DNA of 64,000 nucleotides, taken from positions 6,096,414 through 6,160,413 of the forward strand of contig OZ026835.1 in the NCBI GenBank assembly GCA_964023205.1. Reading direction: 5' to 3'. The notes below the pieces were generated by a model, which did no database searches, had not been told where the DNA came from, and was given only the letters and a program-made list of their open reading frames with translations. Source of the stretch: Lutraria lutraria (taxonomy: Eukaryota > Mollusca > Bivalvia > Venerida > Mactridae). Of the stretch, positions 48,901 through 60,900 are shown in pieces. Numbering within the stretch: position 1 is the first letter of the stretch; every line of letters starts with the position of its first letter. A program made the position numbers and the translations under genes.

Positions 48901-51900
48901 ACTGATGCAGGGGTCATTTGATTTACATAGGCTTATGTAGGTATATTTAAAAAATCTTCTTCTCCAAAACCACAAGGCCTAGAACATTGACAATGGTTTT
49001 TATTTTTCTCCAGTGATTTTTTTATGCTTATTTTATAGCCGATATTGGGTCATATTCCCAATTGAAAATAGTCTCTTTTTCCCAATTCACAGACAAAAAT
49101 GCCCAACTGAAACTTTCAAAAATAAAAAAATTATAAAAATAACTAGACATATGTATTGTGTGTGTACATCTAAATATTGGAAAATTGGAGTCACACATAT
49201 TTTCCCAATTTTTAACAAAACACTGAGGAAATTCCCAATCCCAAGGGTATGGGTCATGTTTCCAAAACACTGAAAAAAAACCTGTTCTCACTTATTGTTT
49301 GAATCAGATGTAGAAGACATTTCAATTCAATTATTTGTCTATCAAATCTTCTGTCTGTTGTTGTGATAAAGCATATTATGCCTTGCCAAAATCTAGAAGC
49401 ACTCAAATTTAGGTGCATCATACTACATACTAATACTATTAAAATACCATAAATTTAAATTTAGTATAGCCCGTTTTAGCTCATCAGAGTACAAAGTGCT
49501 CAAGGTGAGCTAATGTGATCTCATGATGTCAGTTGTCCCGTCTTTAAACAATATCTTCTTAGGCAAGGAAACTTTACAGGGATGTTCCTTGCATGAAGCT
49601 CTACCAAAGTTGCTAAACCCGAGAAATATCTTTTAAAAACAATAATCGACATGACATTATGTATTCAGTAGAGAATTAGTTCATAGGAAACACAGCAGAT
49701 TAACAAATGTATTCAAATGGGCTGAAATCTAAAACAAAGTATTTAGTGTCTAAAGACTTCAGAGTGCATGAACTTTATGTGACTTTCTCCAGCGTACTAA
49801 CAGTTAAGGCTATAAAAAAATATTGAGTGTCATGCTGAAAATAAACATACTTTTTTGGTAAATTAGGTTATATATGATATATTTATCTTATTTACTGTCT
49901 TTAAATTCTATTTAGTGTAATCTTTCATGGTTTAAACATTTCGATATTCTATATGTGGTTGTATTGATGTTTTTTTAGCTCACCTGAGCTTTTAGAATCG
50001 TTGAATGTCTGGCGTCCGTCCACAGTTAGCTTGTTTACACTCTAGCATCCGCAGCTCTTAACGAATCAATACTAAACTTGCTCACAATGTATAATTATGG
50101 CCACAATGTCTCGGCTATGTTCGATTATGGGCTTGTTTAACATTATTGTACCTTCATTGTTGGTTTTGATCTCAAAATCTACATAAAAATGAGTTTAACG
50201 AGATGGAAACTATATTACCTGGTCATTAATTATTGTGCCTTTGTTCTCAAGTGAGCGATAAAGGGACATCTTGGCCCTCTTGTTTAAATTAGGGCTGGGA
50301 ACGAATATGGTTTATGATATTCGAATATTCGTTTTTTATATTCGAATATATTCGAATATTCGTTTTCATAGCTAGTTTGATCTAATCCGATAAACGTGTC
50401 TGTTCCTCATACATCGTGTCCGAAATCGGTTGTGTCCGAATACTATGCATGTTTCAGTAAAGAGGTTAACTATGAACTTAATTTTTTATTTAAAACTAAT
50501 TACAGTGTAATTGTATTTATTTTTTTATTAATTCTAGATGTTATGAATATTTCTGTCGACATTACACTTGAAATAAAAAGCGTACACATGTTTGTGTTCC
50601 GTTGGTTGTTTATACAAGTAATGAAGGGAGGTAACTATAACGAGTTGCGGGTAACGTGTTTATTTATCAACAGAAATTACGAGTCAAAACTTTCTTTTCA
50701 AAAACATCTACATTTGCAAGAATTAATTGTTTCCAAGTTGAGTTTTCAATTTTCATTGAGTTAAAACGGGCAAAACATGTCGTTATATAAATACCTGTCA
50801 ATTTGATGATGACGCGTATTGGGCGCAATGTTACAACTTTCACGGGCTATTTACTGAAATGAAAGGGCTCCGAAATTGGGCCAAAGAATGTCGGCGTTCT
50901 TAATATCTTTGATATTGACTTTTAAAACAACTTGCCGCCTTTGATTAAACCGAAATGATACTTAAGTGAACAAAAATGGCAGCGTGCAATCTGCGTACGG
51001 ACCGACGTTTGAAGTCTCATACCATAATTTGTCATTAACAGCAAGGACTTATATATATGTATGTATATAAGTCCTTGTTAACAGTCATTCATATTTTTAA
51101 TTGAAATGGCTAACTTTAAATCAAATTTGTGCAAGCACATCACTTAACGCAAAAGACTAGTGCATTAAGTGTTTTATTCTTGTCAACCACGTGTTTGGAC
51201 TAATTACTGACTATCGACACCAATTGAACGGATTAACAAATGATCGCTCCAGGCTATTGGTTATCTTGACGTGTTTATGGGGGTATTGAGAATGGTGCGA
51301 ACAACAAACAGTTGGTTTGTGAGATTTTGCGCGTACTTACCAATTTTGGACCGACTTTTATGGAATTTATTCACCTTTTATAGACAGATTTTTAAAACAG
51401 TTTTTGCTACTCAAACTGACGCGTAAAGTTGAAATTCCAATTTTTTTTCGAATTCGTTTTTCATGTTCGAATATTCGTCGAAGTTCCGAATATTCGAATA
51501 AAATTCCCAGCCCTAGTTTAAATACAATGTAATTATTATACCCCCAGATATGAAATATATGGGGGCTATATTGGATTCACGCTTGTCGGTCGGTCAGCCA
51601 GTCGGTCCGTGCGTCTGTAGACACAATTTGTCCAGAGAATTTCTCAGCAACTACTTACAGGAGTTCAGTTAAACTTCACAGAAGTGATCTGTAGTAAGCC
51701 TTGTTGTGCATGCTCTAGGCATTATTCGTTCGAAGTAATTTTCACTGAGTTATAGCCCTTTGTTTTTTTTCTACAGTATATACAATAGGCAAATTTTGTC
51801 CTGACTATTTCTCATTGACTACTGACAGGAATTCAATAAAACTTCACAGAAGTGATAAGTAGTTAGCCTAGTTGTGCATGCATTAAGCTTGTCTTGGTTG

Positions 51901-54900
51901 GTTAAATTTTCACTGAGTTATGGCCCTTTGGTGTTTTTTATACAGTGTATATACAATATCTCATAGGAATTCAATGAAACTTCACAGAAGTTATAAAAAG
52001 CCAAGTTGTGCATTCAATAAGCAGGTTTTGTTTGGATTAATTTTCACTGAGTTATGGCCCTTTGTTTTATACAATAAGTAAATTTTGTCCGTACCATTTC
52101 TCAGCAACTACATGCAGGAATTCAGTGCAACTTCTTAGAAGTGATAAGTAGTTTGCTAAGTTGTGCATGTCCACAATAGGTTTTGTCCAAGTAAATTTTA
52201 ATGAGTTATGGCCCTTTGTTATTTTGTATATAATGAATATTTAGAAACTGGTCAGGATATTTCTAAGCAACAATTTGCAGGTATTAAAAAAACGGAAATG
52301 CATATTTCCCTCTGTAAAATATAACAATAACTGTGTCAAGGCCGTATTCATCACCTTTAATCATTGTTCATTCTCAGGACCTTTAACCATCAAATTATCT
52401 TCTTATTGTAGGCTATGGGAAGTCATGTACACGGTGTGCAGGAAGATGGACATGGTCATGAGCCACATGATCCTTCAATGATCTACAAGGGCTTTTGCGC
52501 ACTTATGGGTATTTACTTGTTCTTTTGGACAGAAAGGTTGTTAACGATATTTACTGAAGCAAGGGGGCGCAAAAAGGTTTGTAGATTTAAGAAGTACATA
52601 TATAACATTAAGGTATCTGGCGTGGATGTGAGGTCAAATCAAGTTTCACCAATTTATAGATTTAAAAACTAAACCATAATTATATACTAAAATAAACCCA
52701 CTGTATAAAGTGCATTGCAAGTGATTTGAAACAAATATTACATTTGATTGGTCTTCTATGAACCAATATCGCACGTAATTTTCGATTTTTTGAACAATGA
52801 TAACTACTCTGTATTTAGGAATATATTACAACAAATAGCCTTAAAATCACTATTAATGTATAATGCAGGGAACCGTGCCTCAGTTTTTTTTAAAGAAATT
52901 CCGTACCCAAAACCCCGCTGTTTATTACGTAATACGCCATGGATAAAAAATGAAAACAAGTATCAAAATTCTGAGGCACAGTTCCGTAGATTTATATTTC
53001 CACTACAAAATACTGAAAACCGCTTTGAAATCCGTCATCAAATAAGACGGCAATGTTAATTCGAAAATGACACCTACTGTGTTTTTTTAAGCTGAGCAAT
53101 TAACAATTGAAGTGTCGGATCATTATCGTCTCATGAAATCAACTAATTTGACGCACCCCTTTCAATTTTGATAGCCAATCAAAATCACTCATGTTTACGG
53201 TTCAATAATTGAAACCGCGCCCATGTTTAATGTCTAGAAAGAGATTTTATAACAATTTTTTTGTCATTAATGAATTAATAGTATCATATCATACCAATAC
53301 AATGCGCATTTACGTTATTGATTTTTAATGCTAATAAGGAAAAGTCGATAAAGGGGTGCAGTATATATCGCATTTTTTGCTTTCGATTAAAATTCTATGT
53401 TGCTTGGTGTTAAAGTATGATATTCGATCTTTGTAAATAATGTAAAATATCATTTTACGTTATTTTAGTGATTTCAACCTATGCCGATACGTTAAACCAA
53501 GTACCGGTATGTTTTATCTGGTTGTCTAACATTCATTCTTTAGGCTTCCATATTGTGATATATATTCTTTATAGTAGATATAATGGTACATGCTGGCCAT
53601 TAAGAACTGCAAATGTGTAAAATAATTGTTTCCGCTTACCTGTACACTAATTTTTCTACCTGACCTAGGTTAGGTCCAAGGAACGGTACATATCTACTGC
53701 TTCGCTATTTTTCCTTTTTTTATGCTTTCAGAAATAGTAAAATAATTCCCTGCATACCTTCCCTATTTTAAATGAGCATGTAACCAGACATGACCATTTT
53801 TTCATGCCTAAGTATTTGGTAAGACTCAGTGAAACAGGGATATTAAGTTAATGGAAGGCCAACATAATTATGTGTACCATGATCAATTGCAGGACTTTTT
53901 GGCACAGGTGGGGAAAGGGGCCTTTTCGTTAAAGTTCGGGAAAAATAACACATAATTTTGTAAAAGGGAAAGAAAAAACTTGATGAAAATTGCATTTTAG
54001 GGAAAAACTGCATGATTTTAACGAATTTTCCTGAGGGGAAGACGCCTGTTAACAGTCTCTACTACAGAAGGAAAAAAGGCCATATTTTGTCTACTCTTGG
54101 TTAATATTGAACATAGTCATGTCATTACACAGTATAAAAATCCTTAACTACTTGGTGTTATTAAAAAGATGTTAATTATATTAATTCCTTATGACATGAA
54201 CAATTACAGGAAATGAAGAAAAAAGCAAAAAACCACAAGTCAAACGATGAGAATGGTAGCTCAAGACATGCTAACCAATGTGATGGAATGATGATGAGTA
54301 TTCATCCAAATCAAGGTCTGTAGTCAAACGGAGATCATGTGCCCATAAATGTTAATCATGTGAGGGTAATCTCCCTTTAATTGTAATCTGCTGTAAACAA
54401 AGGGATTCGGCACATAAATTTTGACCCCAAAAATCACCTTACACTATATATATTGACGAGGGAAGTAAAATTCAAATTCATTTTAGGATTGCTTTTATTT
54501 TAAACAGATGTGCGGTGGAAAAGTCGACCTGGTTAGTTTCTTGGGCTGTTGAATGTTACTTCCCTTGTCAATATATATAGTGTAAGGTGAAAGTTTGGGT
54601 AAAAAATGTGCCGATTCACTTTGGCTGTAAACACAGAGCACTAATAGAGAGAATCTGTCCGAAATTTGAGCGAAGTATATTATACAGTTAACAAACAAAA
54701 TCATTATTTAGTTAGTTATGGAAGATCCATTACTTGTCTTTTTACTAAAGGAATAGCCTACCATTTCTAAATTACAAAGGGAGACAACTCTTTAATTGAT
54801 ATTGTTTATGTTTGAGTTAATTCTTGTTTTGAATTATTCTTGTTTAGCTGTCTGAAGTAATAGGAATGAGGTAATGCATGTTGATGTCTGACTCAAAATT

Positions 54901-57900
54901 TCATTGTCATTTTCATGCTTTGTCATTGGCAGTATGTAAAATTGGGATGGTGAAATTCTATAAATCCCAGTCATTCAGTATAACAGGCTTGATCAATTTG
55001 AAAGTTCAATAAATGTCCTTCAAAAGTTTTGTAGAACTGAATTTAGATGAGAATGAGAATAAGACCATACTGCCTTGATTCTGATATCTGTCTGTTATCT
55101 TAAGAGTGCAAATTGAAAGATTTAGTTATCTTGACAAAATTTGACAGGTGCTTTTGTTATTGTCTTTTGATAGAGGTTGATTGTGCATGAAATAAATAGA
55201 CATGCACATAGACATTATTGTATTGCTTGACTATGTTGTACATGCTTACTAAGCTTATGATGTGCTAACAGACATTGTGTTATTTCTGTTTATGTCCATC
55301 TATTTCTGTCATTGTCCGTGCACATACTTTGTTCGTACCAAGTCTGTCATTTAATACATCGTGAATAGATCCTCTACTGACAAATAACTTGTCCTCAATT
55401 TTCCGCACAATGACTCGCCTTTCCAGTTTCACAAAACTCTTCACTGACAATAAGACAGCATCATCAATCACACTCAGTCGACCACTTCTTTCATATCTAT
55501 TTTTGGATATCCTGCCATCTACGAAACATTTATACCATTTATAAACTAAAGATTTACAAACTGTTGATTTCCTTAATGCAGATTGAAGCATTTGAATAAC
55601 CTGTGTTGGTGCTTTATCTAAAGAGACATTAATATGGATTAAATAACAAAACACATACATGTATAAACTTGCCAAAGTTTCGCATACATGTATAAATTAA
55701 CAAACTGTATTTGCCAAAGTTTCGACATTACCGCTTTTGTCGAGACGTAACTATAAAATATTTCATAGTAATTTTCATATTCAACACAAAAAAAAATGGC
55801 GGGAATGCACGCAGGAAATAACAAAACATAATTAATACATGTATAATGCTTTCGTATTTAAGAAGTACAAATACAATGTATATACTTTTTTATCTAAAGA
55901 GACACACAGTTTTATAATTGTTCTTTGTTCTTCCCTTGAAAGAAAATCACATGACTGTGCACTACATCTTTTTTGCATACTGTATACGTTGAAATTTTGG
56001 CGGTGGTTTAATGTTCGCTAAATTGGCGGTTGATAGGTTTCAGTCAATTTAAAACTCCGCCAATAATTCACACCGCAGATCTATAACACCACCAATAATA
56101 GCAAAACGAATAACTTGACTTTGGCTTCAAATAATTTATCAGTGGTTAAATATGCAAATATATGCAAATAAGTTATACTTTTGTATATATATACATAAAC
56201 TGGCATACGTAATTATCGTTATCAACAAAAAATGTTAAGCGACATGGACAAACCATTACCATTTGTAAACAAGAGCTCCACGGTCGGAGACATATGCCTC
56301 CAAACAGAGCCTTGACACAGAGTTATCACTCAAACGATTTTCACACTCCATGACACAGTGACCTTGCCCTTTGACCTAGTAACCCAATTTCAAAAGGGGC
56401 CATCTACTGTCCAAGGCCAATGCACCTGCACAGTATCAGGTCCATTGTTCAATCCGTTGACAAGTTATCGATGGGAAATGATTTTCACACTCCATGTTAC
56501 AGTAACCTTGACCTTTGATCTAGTGACCCCAATTTCAATGGGGGTCATTTACTGTCCAAGGCCAATGTACCTGCGAAGTATCAGGCCCATCGGTCAATCC
56601 GTTGACGAGTTATCGATCGGAAACTAACTGGTCTACCGACAGACAGACAGACCGACAGGCTAGCAAAACAATATACCCCTCTTCTTTGAAGTGGGGCATA
56701 ATAAAAGGTGCTAATCTTCGACTGTGTTTGCAATTTTTATAACAAAGGGACACTCTTAATGATGTATATCCAGTAAGAAAAGGGCATTGTACTAGTATTA
56801 GGAGGGTGTGAAAATGGTCACAGACTAAGAACATTTATAAGATGTAGAGCAAATTAAAGTACAGGGTACATTGATATCATTTTAGTGGGCGACGGATAAT
56901 GCATGGCTTCATTTTGGCGGATTTTTAAGAAATCGCCAATTCTTGACCACCGCCAATATTTAACTTTTCAAAAAACGCCAAATTGTTTTGACGTCATTGT
57001 GAAGAGATTATGTTTTCATTAAAATATATACAATGATAATATGATAACTGCTAGAATAGGATCTAATGCTATTGATTGTGAATGATCAAAACGTTGTTAG
57101 AACTTTCTGCTGAATATGAATTGATTGTTTTAGATGTAAGTAAATTACTTTCCTGAAGAATGGTTGGAAATGGAAACATAAAATATCTAGTAGTTCAAGC
57201 TTTAGATAATTGCAAATCAGTATGCTAAAAGAAGAATATATGGAAGTAAAGCTTTATGCTTGATTTGTGCTCTGATCGAATGCCTCACTTTGTTCTCTAT
57301 GATTCATCTTGACTGACTATACAGAATTTGGATTTAGTTCAGTCCAAAACCATTGTCTATTCTTTTAGTAGAGTTAGATGCTGGCACATTGATATGCTCT
57401 TTCGCATGATTTTAATGGAAAAGACAATTTTTCACCTGATTTATTTAGACAAATGTATTACATCTTTACAAAGGACCAGTTAGTACTTGTTGGCTTCCTA
57501 GAAAAAAACAGGTTAGTTCTGATTAGCTTACTGGGAAAACAGGTTAGTTCTGATTGGGGCCCTGGGAAAACAGGTTAGTTCTATTTGGTGGCCTGGGAAA
57601 ACAGGTTAGTTCTATTTGGTGGCCTGGGAAAACAGGTTATTTCTGTTTGGTTACTTAAGAAAACAAAAATAGTGCTGCTTTGTGCCATTGGAAAATGGGT
57701 TAATACTGGTTCTCTTAGTAGGAAAACAGGTTTTGAACCTAGGAAATCTGATTAGTAATGATCAATAATCTTTGAGACTGGTTTGTTCTAATTGGTTAAA
57801 ACTGGTTAGCACTGATCGACAAACCGGGTAAACTGGTTTGCATTGGTCAGATATCTGTAATAACTGACTAGTACTGATTGGTTGGTATGAACTATTTCTT

Positions 57901-60900
57901 AAATGAACTATGCCAACATTAGTCCTAAATGACTTTTAAATACATTCAGTACATTAAAAATCACACCAGCTGGTTTTAGAAAAACATAACATTTTTTGTA
58001 TTCTTTACGATATAAGGAATTATAATTCTACTTTGTCTTAGGATAAAAGATACAGTACTGTTGCACTGAGTTCTATCTACTACAGATTTACCTTTTTTAT
58101 GCTATGTATTTATTCTCATAATATCATATACAGTGCAACCTCTCCAAAGCAACACCCTTTGGGAGTGCAAAATTATGTTGTTGTTAAGAGATTGTCACTC
58201 TAGAGAGGTTAAATTAATAGTTAAATCATGCAATGGGGGAAATCATGCTGTTGAAGGGAGGTTGTTGCTCAAGTGAGGGTCAATTTAGAGAGGTTCTACT
58301 GTTTTATAAATGTAGATGTTGTATTTGATTCAGAGTGTTTATATTTCATGCCAATTTACATGTAGTTGTTCAGTTAAGGACTTTCGCTACAGTTTCACGA
58401 TTTTTTTTTCACATAATAGATTTTGTTCAAACTTTGTGTATCAGAAGAACATCTTATTACATGCTCAAAAATGAAATAAAAAAAGATAGGTCTCCATGTT
58501 CGTTTTCATTTTATTTTAACTTAAGTCATATGAATTCACTTTTTTATTATAAATTCATAATAATTACTTCAAATTTTCTTGTAAAAAAATGAAACTGAAG
58601 TTTTGAAATTAGAAAATATGCATGCTTTATGTTGGAAATAAACCATGTATTAAAAAATCAGGTCATTTTCTGTTAAAAGTGGATAACTTATTATTTTTTT
58701 ATCGTTTGATAAATTTCGGGTAGGCTTTTGCCACATTTTTACCATTTAGTGTGATACATTTTTAGCTCACCAGAGCACGAATGTGCTCAGGGTGAGCTTT
58801 TGTGATCGCCCGGCGTCCATCGTGCGTCGTTACGAATACGTGGCGTCCATGTTTACTTAAAACAACATCTCCTCCTACACCGCTATGCCAATTGCAACCA
58901 AACTTGGCTGGAATGATCCTTGGGTGGTCCCCTTTCAAAGTTGTTCAAAAAATTAAATTTCATTAAAAATTCTGGTTGCTATGGCAACAAATTGAAAAAA
59001 CTTAAAAAATCTTCTTGTCTGAAACCACAGGGCCTAGAGCTTAGATATTTGGTATGTAGCATTGTCTAATGGAACTCTACAAAGATTGTTCAAATTATTC
59101 CCCTAGGGTCAAAATTGGCTCCGCCCCGGGGGTAACTTGATTTTACATAGACTTATATAGGAAATTTAAAAAATCTTCTTGTCAAAAACTACAATGCCTA
59201 GAGCTTTGATATTTGGTGTGTAGCATAGTCTAGTGGACCTCTACCAAGTTTGTTCAAATTATTGCCCTAGGGTCAAAATTGGCCCCGCCCCGGGGGTCAC
59301 TTGATTTATATAGACTTATATAGGAAAATTTAAAAAATCTTCTTCTCCGAAACCGCAAGGCCTAGAGCTTAGATATTTTGTATGTGGCATTGTCTAGTGG
59401 ACCTCTACCAAGTTTGTTGAAATTATGGCCTCGGTGTCAAAATTGGCCCTGCCCTGGGGTTTATTCTATTTTATATAGGAAAATTTAAAAAATCTTCTTC
59501 TCCGAAACCACAAGGCCTAGAGCTAAGATATTTGGTATGTAGCATTGTCTAGTGGACCTCTACCAAGTTTGTTCAAATTATTGCCCTAGGGTCAAAATTG
59601 GCCCCGCCCCGAGGGTCACTTGATTTATATAGACTTATATAGGAAAATTTAAAAAATCTTCTTCTCCGAAACCGCAAGGCCTAGAGCTTAGATATTTTGT
59701 ATGTGGCATTGTCTAGTGGACCTCTACCAAGTTTGTTGAAATTATGGCCCCGGTGTTAAAATTGGCCCTGCCATGGGGTTTATTCTATTTTATATAGGAA
59801 AATTTAAAAAATCTTCTTCTCCGAAACCACAAGGCCTAGAGCTAAGATATTTGGTATGTAGCATTGTCTAGTGGACCTCTACCAAGTTTGTTCAAATTAT
59901 TGCCCTAGGGTCAAAATTGGCCCCGCCCCGAGGGTCACTTGATTTATATAGACTTATATAGGAAAATTTAAAAAATCTTCTTCTCCGAAACCGCAAGGCC
60001 TAGAGCTTAGATATTTTGTATGTGGCATTGTCTAGTGGATCTCTACCAAGTTTGTTGAAATTATGGCCCCGGTGTCAAAATTGGCCCTGCCCTGGGGTTT
60101 ATGCTATTTTATATAGGAAAATTTAAAAAATCTTCTTCTCCGAAACCACAATGCCTAGAGCTAAGATATTTGGTATGTAGCATTGTCTAGTGGACCTCTA
60201 ACAAGTTTGTTCAAATTATTGCCCTAGGGTCAAAATTGGCCCCGCCCCGGGGGTCACTTGATTTATATAGACTTATATAGGAAAATTTAAAAAATCTTCT
60301 TCTCCGAAACCACAAGGCCTAGAGCTAAGATATTTGGTATGTAGCATTATCTAGTGGACCTCTACCAAGTTTGTTCAAATTATTGCCCTAGGGTCAAAAT
60401 TGGCCCCGCCCCGGGGGTCACTTGATTTATATAGACTTATATAGGAAAATTTAAAAAATCTTCTTCTCCGAAACCGCAAGGCCTAGAGCTTAGATATTTT
60501 GTATGTGGCATTGTGTAGTGGACCTCTACCAAGTTTGTTCAAATTATGGCCCCGGGGTCAAAATTAGCCCTGCCCTGGGGTTTAATCTATTTTATATAGG
60601 AAAATTTTAAAAAATCTTCTCCGAAACCAGTGACAAGGCCTAGAGCTAAGATATTTGGTATCTAGCTTTGTCTAATGGACCTCTTTAAAATCTGTTCATA
60701 TAATGGCCATGGGATAAAAAACGGCCCAGATGGGTCACTTGATCTTACTTAGACTCGTATAGAAAACTTCAACAATGTTAATCTCCAAATGACCTTTTCT
60801 CCTGGTGAGCATTTATAGGGCCATCATGGCCCTCTTGTTTCTACATTTCTACATAATAGAAAATGATGAAACTTTATAAGTTGATAGTCAGATATATTCA

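Noticed and set aside
50396..50764. 122-codon frame inside the hAT-like element as a transposase
   Set aside because: No hAT dimerisation, zinc-finger or catalytic motif is visible; chance frame in AT-rich DNA.
58990..60720. Repeated protein-like phrases (for example [16 protein letters not shown]) in the tandem core
   Set aside because: Same phrase appears in every repeat unit with frame changes between units; no continuous frame or start exists.
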